A stretch of DNA of 43,959 bases from Tenericutes bacterium HGW-Tenericutes-1 (GCA_002839155.1 PGXM01000014.1:1-43959); one strand, 5' to 3'. Shown: positions 32,982 to 42,182, counted from the stretch's first letter. Numbers and translations: made by a program. The notes: generated by a model not told the origin, from the sequence alone.

Positions 32982-34988
32982 TTAATCCAATTGGAAGTTT
33001 TCAATCATTGTCAGTGTATTTTTTATAAGTTTTATCGCTTTTAAATCTCGACTGTTAAGGATACTTGAAGCATCCGAAAAAGCTAAATGCAATAATTCTT
33101 CATCTTCGATAATGTTGGCCATTCTAAATTTTGGGATACCGGTTTGTTCTGAACCAAACACTTCGCCAGGACCACGTTGTCTTAAATCTTCTTCACTAAT
33201 TTCAAATCCATCAGCGGTTTTTTCTAAGATATCTAATCGATTATTTCCGAGTAGAACCATATCTGATAAAAAGTAACAATAGGATTGTTTGTCATTTCTC
33301 CCCACTCTACCACGTAATTGATGTAATTGCGATAACCCAAATCGCTCAGCGTTTATTACCGTCATTACTGTAGCTTTCAAAGCATTTAAACCAACTTCAA
33401 CGACGGTGGTAGAAACTAATACTTGAGTCATTCCTTCGTAAAACCTTGATAAGATTTCATTTTTTTCTTCGTTTTTCAATTTGCCATGTAAAATTTCAAT
33501 GTTATATTTATTAGATATTTGGTTTCGCAATATGGAAAACAATTCAGAAACACCGATGAGATCAGTTCCTTCTTTTCCATCGATAACCGGTACGATGAAG
33601 TACGCTTGATGATTCAAAATCAACTCTTCATTAACCCGTTTAATGACGGAATCAATTGCGGAGAAATCAGCAACTGTCGTTATGACTTTTTTTCTTCCAA
33701 TAGGCATCGACTTAATCGAACTTATATCCATATCTCCAAAGATCGCAATAGACAATGTTCTTGGAATCGGTGTTGCACTCATGAGAAGAACATCTGGTTC
33801 TAACCCTTTTAAACGAAGTTTTTTTCGTTGTTCAACTCCAAATCGATGTTGTTCGTCAATGATTACAAACCCTAAATGAGCAAAGTTTATTTCCTCTTGA
33901 ATGAGCGAATGAGTGCCCACCAGAATATGAATGTTTCCTTCTTGTAGGTTATTAAGAATAGTTGTTCTTTCATTGCCTTTAATACTACTACTTAAAAATT
34001 GAACTTGGACACCAAAGGGTTCTAATGCTTCTTTAAAATTTTGGTAGTGTTGATAGGCCAATATTTCGGTTGGGGCCATAATCGCAACTTGTTCATGTCC
34101 TGTAACCACTGCATATGCTGCAATCATAGAACAAACGGTTTTACCAGAGCCAACGTCACCTTGAAGGAGTCTTAGCATGGGATTTGATTTTTTTAAATCT
34201 CTAAAAATGTCATTAGTCACATTTTTTTGGTCAATCGTGAGTTCAAATGGTAAAGAATCTATAAAATGTTTTACTTTATCAATATCATATTTCTTTGGTT
34301 TTGAGACAATTTGATCATTTAATTGTCTTAATAATGCAATCCGTAATCCGAAACGAAACAACTCTTCGTATTTGATTCGTCTAGATACTGCTAAAATATC
34401 ACTTTCTGATGTTGGAAAATGAGCAATTTTAATCATATCTTTTTGTGTCAATAATTGTTGCTTTTTGATAATTTCATCTGGAAGTGGATCTTCGAAAGGT
34501 AATTGATTGATATGAAGTGATCCTTTAACAAGTTTTGAGAAAACTTTGTCGCTGATATCAATTAATCCGTATTTTGGAATAATACCTAAAACATAATTCT
34601 TTGATAGTACTAAATCGCTAGCAACCATTATTTTTATTGTGTTTTCAAACTTACCAGTAACTACAACTTCTGCCCCTACAAGAAGGGATGATTTTAAGAA
34701 TTCACGGTTAAATAATACGATTTTAAATACAACTTCTTCAGTGATGACTTCAATGATGAGTTTTGTTAAACGCTTTCGAATATAGTTAAGAACTGGAGGG
34801 CTCACAATTGTTGCTTTCAAAGTGATGGTTTCTGAAAAATGCATGGCATGAATTGATGAAATCTCATGCTTTTCATATCGAGAAGGTAAATAATGGATTA
34901 TATCAATTATCGAGTTGATTGCATTTTGTTTTAGTTTTAAAAGCATCGCATCGCCAATGCCTTTAACTGTTAACAATTCATGTTTCAT
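32982..34988 (-). CDS. recG: ATP-dependent DNA helicase RecG
   Basis: Branch-migration helicase that remodels stalled forks and recombination intermediates. The 668-residue protein has an N-terminal OB-fold wedge domain (about 50-140), Walker A GDVGSGKTVCSMIA, motif II IIDEQHRFG, motif III LLMSATPIPRTL and the C-terminal motif ERFGLSQLHQLRGRVGR. I use ATG 34988, 7 bases after GGAGG; the ATG at 34994 abuts that site. Follows fakA, as in Bacillus subtilis (with sdaAB-sdaAA missing between). Confidence 0.96.
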   Translation of the reverse strand: MKHELLTVKGIGDAMLLKLKQNAINSIIDIIHYLPSRYEKHEISSIHAMHFSETITLKATIVSPPVLNYIRKRLTKLIIEVITEEVVFKIVLFNREFLKSSLLVGAEVVVTGKFENTIKIMVASDLVLSKNYVLGIIPKYGLIDISDKVFSKLVKGSLHINQLPFEDPLPDEIIKKQQLLTQKDMIKIAHFPTSESDILAVSRRIKYEELFRFGLRIALLRQLNDQIVSKPKKYDIDKVKHFIDSLPFELTIDQKNVTNDIFRDLKKSNPMLRLLQGDVGSGKTVCSMIAAYAVVTGHEQVAIMAPTEILAYQHYQNFKEALEPFGVQVQFLSSSIKGNERTTILNNLQEGNIHILVGTHSLIQEEINFAHLGFVIIDEQHRFGVEQRKKLRLKGLEPDVLLMSATPIPRTLSIAIFGDMDISSIKSMPIGRKKVITTVADFSAIDSVIKRVNEELILNHQAYFIVPVIDGKEGTDLIGVSELFSILRNQISNKYNIEILHGKLKNEEKNEILSRFYEGMTQVLVSTTVVEVGLNALKATVMTVINAERFGLSQLHQLRGRVGRNDKQSYCYFLSDMVLLGNNRLDILEKTADGFEISEEDLRQRGPGEVFGSEQTGIPKFRMANIIEDEELLHLAFSDASSILNSRDLKAIKLIKNTLTMIENFQLD

Positions 34989-35009
34989 TCTCATCCCTCC
35001 TGCTAATCT

Positions 35010-35038
35010 ATTTTACTCAATTTAGAGTTATTTTGAAA
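35010..35038 (-). promoter_or_regulatory. Promoter of recG
   Basis: TTTCAA (35033-35038), 17 bases, TAAAAT (35010-35015) on the minus strand. The spacer holds the small palindrome ACTC-TAAATT-GAGT. Confidence 0.6.
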
Positions 35039-35059
35039 GTAATACTCAAAAAATGATGA

Positions 35060-35100
35060 AAAAAGCGAAAATAAAAATGGCATAGATTAAACTATACCAT
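35060..35100 (-). terminator. Terminator of fakA
   Basis: 9-bp stem (ATGGCATAG at 35077-35085, CTATACCAT at 35092-35100, G-U in RNA), six-base loop, then a T-rich tail with TTTTTT on the minus strand. Confidence 0.7.
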
Positions 35101-35120
35101 GATGAATATTATCTAAAGAT

Positions 35121-36809
35121 TTATTCGACTGAAATAATATATGAATAAATGTCTTGTCCACCGTTGATAATTTCAACTTCAACTGGGAATTCATTGGATA
35201 CTTCTTCAACGATTTCATTGACTTCGTCTTCTTCAACGCCAGAACCAAACATGATTGTTACAATTTCACTAAATTTATCAATCATTGATTTTAGAAGATG
35301 TTTAGCAGCTTCAATTCGGTTTTTAACGCTGCATACAATTTCACCGTTAAAAATACCCATGAAATCATCTTTATTAATTTTTACGCCATTATTGACACTT
35401 TCACGAATCGCATACGTGATTTCACCCGTTTTAACGTTATTGATATGTCTTAACATATCTTTAATGTTTGTTTCTGGGTCTTGTGTTGCATCAAACATGG
35501 TTAATGCTGCATAGCCTTGAGGAATCGTTTTTGCGGTTAAAACAAACACTTTACGATTTTCAATTACTTTGGCTGCTGTTTCTGCAGATAATAAGACGTT
35601 TTTATTATTAGGTATAATAATGATGTTTTCGGCTTGAATATTTTCACAAGCCTTAACGAAGTCTTCAACGGATGGATTCATGGTTTGTCCGCCATCAATG
35701 ATGAAATCACAACCCATTTCAATAAAGGTATCTTTTAATCCATCTCCATTAACAACAGCAATAATCGCATATTTTTTATTAACTCTTGGGGCTTTACCAA
35801 CCATATGTTCATGGCCGCAGTCACAAGGTTCATCTGAAGAGGTTGGTTGATGCATGACAACTTCAGTATGTTGAACCGTCATATTTTCGATTTTCATGTT
35901 AATAAAGAAACCAAAACGTTGACCTAAATTTAAAGCATCACCTGGTGTTTTTGTATGGATATGAACTTTTAAAATGTTATCATCTTGAACAACGACTAAT
36001 GAATCTCCAAGCGGTGAAATCATTTCAATAAAATCTTTTTGGTTAAATTCATCGACTTTTTCGATTTGCATGATGAATTCAGTACAATAACCAAAATCAG
36101 TCGCATCTTTAAAACTATCCATGTTCATCGCATGAAGTGGCTTATGTTCTGTCACAGTTGTTTGAGATTGAGTTGAAGCATCACTGTAAATTTTTCCATT
36201 TAAAGCGTCCGCCATGCCTAAGACGACTTCGATATAACCTGCGGCGCCAGAATCAATAACCCCTACTTCTTTTAAAATCGGTAATAAATCCGGAGTTCTT
36301 TCTAAAGAAGCGTTTAACTCTTCAATATATTTAACAAATAGATCTTCAAACGTTGTTTTTGAATGAGAATAAGCTAAGGCAACATCAGCACCTTCTCTTG
36401 AAACTGTAAGCATCGTTCCTTCAACAGGATTTATAACTGCATTATAAGCTTGTTCAACGCCTTGTCTTAAAGCTTTAGAGAATTGAACAGCATCCGCTTG
36501 ATCGATTCCTTTTAAGCCATTGGCAAAACCACTGAATAATTGTGATAAAATAACACCAGAGTTTCCTCTAGCACCCATGAGCATTCCGCGAGCCAATGTT
36601 TTAGCAATCGCACCAATTGACGTTTCCTCAGAATTAGCAATTGATTTCGATCCTGCTTGCATAGTCGCAGACATATTAGAACCAGTGTCACCATCTGGAA
36701 CAGGGAATACGTTCAATTCATTTATGCGATCAAGATTATTTTTAAGTCTAATACTTCCATTGATTACAAGTTTTTTTAATAACTGTCCATCCATTATCGT
36801 CGTTTCCAT
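35121..36809 (-). CDS. fakA: Fatty acid kinase, ATP-binding subunit FakA
   Basis: Phosphorylates exogenous fatty acids held by a FakB protein; the acyl-phosphate then enters phospholipid synthesis through PlsX/PlsY. The 562-residue protein has an N-terminal DAK2 kinase domain (about 10-200) with the nucleotide and metal motif NVFPVPDGDTGSNMSATM and GARGNSGVILSQLF. A middle domain contains HIHTKTPGDALNLGQRFG, and the C-terminal domain is DegV-like. A short CDCGHEHM stretch between the latter two could bind metal. Strong GGAGG binding site. No FakB gene is in the window. Confidence 0.94.
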   Translation of the reverse strand: METTIMDGQLLKKLVINGSIRLKNNLDRINELNVFPVPDGDTGSNMSATMQAGSKSIANSEETSIGAIAKTLARGMLMGARGNSGVILSQLFSGFANGLKGIDQADAVQFSKALRQGVEQAYNAVINPVEGTMLTVSREGADVALAYSHSKTTFEDLFVKYIEELNASLERTPDLLPILKEVGVIDSGAAGYIEVVLGMADALNGKIYSDASTQSQTTVTEHKPLHAMNMDSFKDATDFGYCTEFIMQIEKVDEFNQKDFIEMISPLGDSLVVVQDDNILKVHIHTKTPGDALNLGQRFGFFINMKIENMTVQHTEVVMHQPTSSDEPCDCGHEHMVGKAPRVNKKYAIIAVVNGDGLKDTFIEMGCDFIIDGGQTMNPSVEDFVKACENIQAENIIIIPNNKNVLLSAETAAKVIENRKVFVLTAKTIPQGYAALTMFDATQDPETNIKDMLRHINNVKTGEITYAIRESVNNGVKINKDDFMGIFNGEIVCSVKNRIEAAKHLLKSMIDKFSEIVTIMFGSGVEEDEVNEIVEEVSNEFPVEVEIINGGQDIYSYIISVE

Positions 36810-36900
36810 AAAATTCCTCCATGTCGTTTTAAAGTAACATTTTTATTCATTTATACGAATGTTTTTAGGCGATATTTTTAAATTCAAAAAAAGCATAATC

Positions 36901-36929
36901 ATTCTATCATATTACCAAAAAAAACGCAA
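36901..36929 (-). promoter_or_regulatory. Promoter of fakA
   Basis: TTGCGT (36924-36929), 17 bases including eight consecutive T, TAGAAT (36901-36906) with TGA extension on the minus strand. The leader is about 85 bases. Confidence 0.7.
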
Positions 36930-36988
36930 CTACTTTAGATTAAGCAACAAGTTGATGAGAACCAAATCTAAAAAGAAAGAAATATTGC

Positions 36989-37016
36989 TTGCATTATATC
37001 ATATCTATGATAAAAT
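36989..37016 (+). promoter_or_regulatory. Promoter of rpmB
   Basis: TTGCAT (36989-36994), 16 bases, TAAAAT (37011-37016) with TGA extension on the plus strand. It is divergent from the fakA promoter. Confidence 0.75.
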
Positions 37017-37053
37017 ATTAAGTGCTGAATAAACACAGAAACGGAGTGATATC

Positions 37054-37245
37054 ATGCCAAGAGTATGCGCGGTAACCGGTAAAAAATTCATGTCAGGTAA
37101 CCAACGTTCACATTCGATGATTGCCACAAGAAAATTGTGGAAAGCAAACCTTCAAAAAGTTAGAATTATCGATGAAAACGGCCAAGTTAAGAGAGTATAC
37201 GTTTCTGCTAGAGCATTAAAAAGCGGAAAAGTTACTAGAGCTTAA
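37054..37245 (+). CDS. rpmB: Ribosomal protein L28
   Basis: Large-subunit protein of 63 residues, starting [20 protein letters not shown] and containing the family's [12 protein letters not shown] and [13 protein letters not shown]. It is a short, one-Cys form without the full zinc ribbon. ACGGAGTGAT lies upstream of the ATG. It is on the plus strand, in the opposite direction to its neighbours, whereas in Bacillus subtilis rpmB is likewise divergent between thiN and yloU-fakA; the local orientation is therefore ancestral. Confidence 0.97.
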   Translation: MPRVCAVTGKKFMSGNQRSHSMIATRKLWKANLQKVRIIDENGQVKRVYVSARALKSGKVTRA

Positions 37246-37251
37246 ACTCAG

Positions 37252-37280
37252 AAAAACCCTCGAAAGAGGGGTTTTTTCTT
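37252..37280 (+). terminator. Terminator of rpmB
   Basis: Hairpin CCCTC-GAAA-GAGGG (37257-37270) with flanking A and T runs, ending in TTTTTTCTTTCT on plus. The flanking A-run makes it potentially bidirectional. Confidence 0.85.
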
Positions 37281-37283
37281 TCT

Positions 37284-37323
37284 AAAAAAAGAAAACGCAA
37301 TTTACAGTTGTAGATTGCGTTTT
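37284..37323 (-). terminator. Terminator of the htrA pair
   Basis: Perfect 10-bp inverted repeat (AAAACGCAAT at 37292-37301, complement at 37314-37323) followed by TTTTTTT on the minus strand. The first base of the hairpin is the last base of the TAA stop codon. Confidence 0.85.
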
Positions 37324-38627
37324 TAATTTAATAGAAGGGTCTTCGATTGAAGTGTCGAAGAAAAGGTTAAAGTCGTTTTATTTAACTGGTAATACCACAG
37401 CGTGACTGTTTCACCGGATTGATAATTTTGGTTCAAGTATTCATACATACCATATAATAAGTTGATTTGATAATTATCAACCTTGACAATGAGATCACCT
37501 AATGCGAGCCCACTTGTATCCAAAACCCCATCTTCAACAAGGTGGTTCACTAATAAACCTCGCATAATTCCATTCGGTAAATACAGTTTTATGCTTTCTA
37601 AATCTGAGTTGATGTCATAATCGTCTGGATTTACATTGACCCAATTAAGTGAAACGCTGCTTGAGATATCATTAAAACTTCCCTCAAGCATTCGAATTGA
37701 ATTGACCACATCTTTAACCATATCAATAGGTATTGCAAATCCCATTCCTTCAATTTCATCCGTTGCGAATTTCGCAACATTGATACCAATGACTTCTCCT
37801 TCTAAGTTATATAAAGGTCCGCCACTATTTCCAGAATTGATTGAAGCATCATGTTGAATGTAAGGTACGACCAAATCCCAATCTGTCATTCTGTCGACGC
37901 CAGCTACAATTCCCATGGTAAATGTCCCATAGAAATCATATCCTCTTGGATTACCTGCAGCTAATACAATCGTTCCTTTTGTCAACGAATCTGAAGAACC
38001 TAAAGGTGATACTTCAATATTTTGATTGAGATTCACACCACTGAAAGATAATACAGCGATATCAACGTCTTTGTCATAACCTAATAACGTAGCACTGACA
38101 TTACTTTTATCTTTGAAAACGACTTTGAAATTATCGCCATCATCAATAACGTGCTCGTTTGTAATAATGTAATAGGTATTAGTTAATTCATCATAATCAT
38201 AAATAACAGCCGATCCTAAAGAAACGCCTTCTACACCTACATAAGAAGTGACTCCTACGACTGACTGACTGGCTAATTCAGAGACTGAATAGATTTTTTC
38301 TTGCATTTCGTCTAAAGGGATATTCATAGAAGATTGTGCTAATAAAGTATCGAATTTCGCTGCTATGGTTGCGTATATGTCTTCATAAACATCGGCTCTT
38401 ATAGCATCTAAAAAATTATCGTATAGTTCTTGATAGACATCTTCGTAAATATCATCATAGATTTGATTAATTAAATCGTCATTATTTTCATATTGATAGA
38501 CTGAAGACGAACTCGTTGTAATTGAAGTTTCTGGCACCGTTGTCGTTTCACCCATAAGGTTAATTGATACTGCCCCTAAGACAGAAACGATAATGGCGCT
38601 AATACATAAAATAGCCCATTTGCGCAT
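37323..38627 (-). CDS. HtrA/DegP-type serine protease, signal-anchored
   Basis: A 434-residue extracytosolic protease. One N-terminal helix (about 5-25) without lipobox is followed by a Thr/Ser linker and an acidic Tyr-rich helical stalk (about 48-95, repeats such as IYDDIYEDVYQELYD). The trypsin-like domain (about 118-310) has the triad His159 (TNEHV), Asp189 (DVDIAVL) and Ser268 (NSGNSGGPL). The PDZ domain follows (about 315-425; SGLALGDLIVKVDNYQIN). I use ATG 38627, 8 bases after GGAGG. It lies 12 bases after a second, similar gene and forms one operon with it. Confidence 0.9.
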   Translation of the reverse strand: MRKWAILCISAIIVSVLGAVSINLMGETTTVPETSITTSSSSVYQYENNDDLINQIYDDIYEDVYQELYDNFLDAIRADVYEDIYATIAAKFDTLLAQSSMNIPLDEMQEKIYSVSELASQSVVGVTSYVGVEGVSLGSAVIYDYDELTNTYYIITNEHVIDDGDNFKVVFKDKSNVSATLLGYDKDVDIAVLSFSGVNLNQNIEVSPLGSSDSLTKGTIVLAAGNPRGYDFYGTFTMGIVAGVDRMTDWDLVVPYIQHDASINSGNSGGPLYNLEGEVIGINVAKFATDEIEGMGFAIPIDMVKDVVNSIRMLEGSFNDISSSVSLNWVNVNPDDYDINSDLESIKLYLPNGIMRGLLVNHLVEDGVLDTSGLALGDLIVKVDNYQINLLYGMYEYLNQNYQSGETVTLWYYQLNKTTLTFSSTLQSKTLLLN

Positions 38628-38639
38628 GATCATTTCCTC

Positions 38640-39908
38640 CTATGGTCTTGGTTTCAGTTCGATATCTTCAATGGTCATATAAGAACCATTTCGGTATACG
38701 ATTATATCAATGATATCTCCCACGCGATATTGACTAAATCCAGCTTTAAAATCAAGTGAATTGACAATCGTGACATCCCCAATTTGAGTTACGATGTCGC
38801 CAATTTGAACATACCCATCAAATGAGGCATTTGTTTGAACGCCAATGACGTAAAAACCAGAAGTCATCGAAGGCGGTAAGGTGATGTTATTCGTTGTAAA
38901 ATACGTAGGATTATTCATAATATCTACAAATGTGATACCAAGTACGGGAACTTGTTTGGATACGCCGAATTCTTCGATGTCAGCACAAATTCTTTCAACC
39001 AATTCTGAAGGAATTGCAAATCCCATACCTTCAATTTCTGTTGAAGCAATTTTAATCACGTTTAAACCAATTACTTCACCATTCAAATTAAATAAAGCTC
39101 CACCACTATTGCCTGAGTTGATAGCAGCGTCGTGTTGAATATAATTGACAAACATATCCGTCACATCGTCATTATCAATATCAAAATAACGGTCAAGTCC
39201 AGAAACGATTCCCATTGTAATGGAACCAAAATAATCAAAGCCATTCGGATTTCCTACCGCAAGAACCAATTGCCCTTGAGTTAAGGCCTCAGAATCGCCA
39301 AAATTGACCACTGTAAGAGTTTCGCTTGAAACAAAGGTCAATACCGCTACGTCAACTAAAGCGTCTTTACCGATTAATGTTGCGTCTATAGAAGAACCAT
39401 CTTCAAAGTAGATTTCAAAAGAAGTCCCATCTTCAACAACATGTTCGTTGGTAACGACATAATAAGTTGAGCCTGTTTGTTTATAAATGACTCCCGATCC
39501 TACGGATTGAATAGTGTTTGAGGCATTTAAATTTGCGACACCTACAACACTATTAGCGGCGTTTAAGGCAACATCAAGGATTTGATTAACTGCAGAAACT
39601 GCTTCTAACGTTAATTCACCTGAATCAATTTTAGCATATAAATCCGTCATGACATCGTCATAAATGGCTGCAAACTCTTCTTCAGACAAATCTGCGATTA
39701 TTTCTTCACGGATGTCATCATAGAGTTCTGCATAGATTTTTGCGTATACGGCAGATATAACGTCATCCATGTTCATTTCAGTAGTCGTTTGAGTCCCTGT
39801 CACAGTTGTTGTTTGAGTATAGGTTCCTTTTGTCGTTGTAAAATCAATGGAACAGCCGACAGTAAATAGAAATAATAGTGTTATTATCAAAGCATAAACT
39901 TTCTTCAT
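38640..39908 (-). CDS. HtrA/DegP-type serine protease, lipoprotein form
   Basis: A 422-residue paralogue of the downstream gene, anchored by lipid at Cys19 (signal ending FTVGC). It repeats the layout: Thr-rich linker, acidic helical stalk (about 47-95, for example VYAKIYAELYDDI), and a protease domain with His156 (TNEHV), Asp186 (LVDVAVL) and Ser268 (NSGNSGGAL). A PDZ domain (about 320-420; GYVQIGDIVTQIGDVTI) follows. The first ATG of the long frame lies upstream without a binding site; ATG 39908 has GAGGTGA. The pair arose by tandem duplication and then took different membrane anchors. Confidence 0.9.
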   Translation of the reverse strand: MKKVYALIITLLFLFTVGCSIDFTTTKGTYTQTTTVTGTQTTTEMNMDDVISAVYAKIYAELYDDIREEIIADLSEEEFAAIYDDVMTDLYAKIDSGELTLEAVSAVNQILDVALNAANSVVGVANLNASNTIQSVGSGVIYKQTGSTYYVVTNEHVVEDGTSFEIYFEDGSSIDATLIGKDALVDVAVLTFVSSETLTVVNFGDSEALTQGQLVLAVGNPNGFDYFGSITMGIVSGLDRYFDIDNDDVTDMFVNYIQHDAAINSGNSGGALFNLNGEVIGLNVIKIASTEIEGMGFAIPSELVERICADIEEFGVSKQVPVLGITFVDIMNNPTYFTTNNITLPPSMTSGFYVIGVQTNASFDGYVQIGDIVTQIGDVTIVNSLDFKAGFSQYRVGDIIDIIVYRNGSYMTIEDIELKPRP

Positions 39909-39930
39909 TTTGTTCACCTCATTAATTGAC

Positions 39931-39936
39931 ATTATA
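39931..39936 (-). promoter_or_regulatory. -10 box of the htrA pair
   Basis: TATAAT on the minus strand, 22 bases upstream of the ATG at 39908. The -35 region is poor and overlaps an AT-rich hairpin, so activation or weak expression is possible. Confidence 0.5.
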
Positions 39937-39939
39937 GTA

Positions 39940-39961
39940 AGAAAATACAATAAATTATTGT
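39940..39961 (-). terminator. AT-rich terminator of rsgA-rpe-thiN
   Basis: 6-bp stem (ACAATA at 39947-39952, TATTGT at 39956-39961) with ATTTTCTTAC after it on the minus strand. Weak; partial readthrough into the htrA genes is likely. Confidence 0.4.
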
Positions 39962-39986
39962 TGAAACTGTGATTTTTTTATGATAT

Positions 39987-40613
39987 TTACTCAAACCGGA
40001 TATCATCGGTTTCAATGACTAACAAACGACCTTTAGAAAATGCGATTTCGCCGCTTCCTTCATTAGAAACGCAGATGGAATCAGATGAGTTTAAATAATA
40101 GTTTTCAAGTTCGTATTTAAAGCCCTTAATTGAGAAGTTATAAACGTCTTCAATGGCATAAAAGGAAATATAATGATGGGTGTTATCAATATGATAAGTC
40201 CCTTTTTTCAAAGTAAATATCTTATTATGATTATCTACAAACTTTAAATCATAGCGTTTCAGCAAATTGATATTGGCTAGCAAATGATCAACTCTACCAC
40301 CAATCCCACCATACACTTCAATGGATTCATAATCGATATGATTATATAAATAATCGATTGCATAGGCTAAATCCGTCATATTTTTTTCTTTATCTAACCG
40401 GACTAAGTCTTTGGCTTGAACTTGAATTTTTTCAAGGTATTCTGTTTTGATTGAGTCAAAATCACCGATTGCAAAATCAATTCTCATGTGATGATCGATC
40501 AAGTATTCTAACCCTGAATCAACACCAACTAATATTTCATTAGCTTCCTCAAAATATAAATTACTTAATTTATAATTGTTCGGTCCACAAAAGACCTTAA
40601 CTTTACTAGACAT
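39987..40613 (-). CDS. thiN: Thiamine pyrophosphokinase
   Basis: Transfers pyrophosphate from ATP to thiamine to make the cofactor thiamine diphosphate. The 208-residue protein shows GVDSGLEYLIDHHM, the metal motif AIGDFDSIK, DKEKNMTDLAYAIDYL and YGGIGGRVDHLLANI, all standard for the family. It overlaps rpe by 8 bases. A salvage role is likely, since no thiamine synthesis genes and no TPP riboswitch are visible. Confidence 0.94.
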   Translation of the reverse strand: MSSKVKVFCGPNNYKLSNLYFEEANEILVGVDSGLEYLIDHHMRIDFAIGDFDSIKTEYLEKIQVQAKDLVRLDKEKNMTDLAYAIDYLYNHIDYESIEVYGGIGGRVDHLLANINLLKRYDLKFVDNHNKIFTLKKGTYHIDNTHHYISFYAIEDVYNFSIKGFKYELENYYLNSSDSICVSNEGSGEIAFSKGRLLVIETDDIRFE

Positions 40614-41247
40614 TTTCTAGCTCGCTAATCGCTTCTTGACGATTAGATCGATTAAAAATAAAAGAACCCGCAACGACAACATCGGCACCCGCTAAAGAAA
40701 CTAATTTGCCTGTTGATAAATTGATTCCACCATCGACTTCAATTAAATAGTTCAAATTGTGTTCTTTACGATACTGATTTAAAAAACTAATTTTATCCAG
40801 TGCATCTTCCATGAATTTTTGCCCGCCTTTTCCCGGTTCAACACTCATGATTAACACCAAGTCGATATCATTTAAATAGGGGATGAGTTCCTCTACTTTT
40901 GTCATCGGTTTAATGGATAAACCCACTTTTATCCCAAGATTTTTGATTGATTCGATTGCTACTTTCGTGGCTAAACCTAGGGCTTCTAAGTGGACAGTAA
41001 TTGAATTTGCACCCGCTTTAACATATCGGTATATATCAGAAAGAGGATTATCCACCATTAAATGACAATCAAAAAATTGATTGCTATATTTTTTGACCTC
41101 TGAAACGAGTTGATAATCATAAGTTTTGTTAGGGACAAATTGACCGTCCATTACATCAAAATGAAGCCACTTAGCAGATGAAATTGATAAAATTTCAGAT
41201 TCTAATTGGCTTAAATCAGCTGTTAAAAACGAAGGGGCTACAATCAT
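40606..41247 (-). CDS. rpe: Ribulose-phosphate 3-epimerase
   Basis: Interconverts ribulose-5-phosphate and xylulose-5-phosphate in the pentose phosphate pathway. The 213-residue TIM barrel contains APSFLTADLSQLESEI, HFDVMDGQFVPN, DCHLMVDNP, MSVEPGKGGQKFMEDALDKI and EVDGGIN. Metal-binding and catalytic Asp and His positions are all present. AGGAGG precedes the ATG. Second gene of rsgA-rpe-thiN, the order seen in Bacillus subtilis. Confidence 0.96.
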   Translation of the reverse strand: MIVAPSFLTADLSQLESEILSISSAKWLHFDVMDGQFVPNKTYDYQLVSEVKKYSNQFFDCHLMVDNPLSDIYRYVKAGANSITVHLEALGLATKVAIESIKNLGIKVGLSIKPMTKVEELIPYLNDIDLVLIMSVEPGKGGQKFMEDALDKISFLNQYRKEHNLNYLIEVDGGINLSTGKLVSLAGADVVVAGSFIFNRSNRQEAISELENV

Positions 41248-41258
41248 AAAAATACCTC

Positions 41259-42125
41259 CTAATACTTCGGCTTTTGACTTTTTATGCTTTGATGAAAGAG
41301 AACATAATTCTCATATCTTTCCTTTAAAATAGAACCTTCTTGATACGCTTTTTTTACTGCACAATCAGGTTCATTAATATGTAAACATTGATTGAAACGA
41401 CAAAGATTAGCTAGTCTTGTAAAATCAGGGTAGAGATCTTTTAATTTGGTGACATTCATTTCGGGAAATTCTAATTTTGAAAATCCGGGAGTATCCGCAA
41501 TCCATCCTTCATTTATTTTAATTAATTCGACATGTCTTGTGGTATGTTTACCTCTTCCTAATGCTTCAGAAATTGCATCAGTTTTGAGATTTAATAAAGG
41601 ATCAATCGCATTTAATAAACTACTTTTACCTGCGCCGGTTTGACCTGAAAATACGCTCAATTTGCCAGAAAGGTTTTCCATTAACAAATCAATTCCAACG
41701 CGGTTTTTAGAATCGACGTAACAGACCTTGTACATCGATGTATAATATTCTAGTTTTGATTTAAGCTGTAACAATTCTTTATCAGACATTAAATCTATTT
41801 TCGTGAGAACAATAAGTGGTTTAACATTCGCATCCTCAATCAAAGCTAAAAATTGATCAAGCAAGTAGAAACTAAAATCAGGTTTTTTCGCTGAATTAAT
41901 AATGATAGCTTGATCAACGTTCGCAATAGCTGGACGAACTAAGTCATTTTTTCTAGGCAGCACTTCCTGAATTGATTCTTCATCATACATGACTTCATCG
42001 CCGACTTTTGGCGAGATATTTTGATAACGAAATAAACCAATCGGTTTTAAATCGACACGATTTCCCAATTCATCGATAACGGTGTATAAACCACCGATTA
42101 GACGAATAATTCTCCCTTTTTTCAA
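41259..42125 (-). CDS. rsgA: Ribosome small-subunit GTPase RsgA, TTG start
   Basis: GTPase that checks late assembly of the 30S subunit. The 288-residue protein has an N-terminal OB fold and circularly permuted GTPase motifs in the order G4 (LTKIDLM), G1 (GQTGAGKSSLLNAI), G2 (RGKHTTRH) and G3 (DTPGFSKLEF). A C-terminal zinc site follows (CRFNQCLHINEPDC). The start is TTG: GGAGG lies 7 bases upstream and no in-frame ATG is nearby. That may keep expression low. Confidence 0.95.
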   Translation of the reverse strand: MKKGRIIRLIGGLYTVIDELGNRVDLKPIGLFRYQNISPKVGDEVMYDEESIQEVLPRKNDLVRPAIANVDQAIIINSAKKPDFSFYLLDQFLALIEDANVKPLIVLTKIDLMSDKELLQLKSKLEYYTSMYKVCYVDSKNRVGIDLLMENLSGKLSVFSGQTGAGKSSLLNAIDPLLNLKTDAISEALGRGKHTTRHVELIKINEGWIADTPGFSKLEFPEMNVTKLKDLYPDFTRLANLCRFNQCLHINEPDCAVKKAYQEGSILKERYENYVLFHQSIKSQKPKY

Positions 42126-42164
42126 ATATAATCCTCCGAAATTGAATAATTGCGTAACACTATC

Positions 42165-42170
42165 ATTATA
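42165..42170 (-). promoter_or_regulatory. -10 box of rsgA-rpe-thiN
   Basis: TATAAT on the minus strand, about 40 bases upstream of the rsgA start. The matching -35 position lies in the rubrerythrin terminator and is weak (TTCTTT). Confidence 0.45.
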
Positions 42171-42182
42171 CTTGATTCATGA

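Noticed and set aside
35149..35514. Open frame of 121 codons opposite fakA
   Set aside because: Antisense shadow; fakA motifs on the minus strand are intact throughout.
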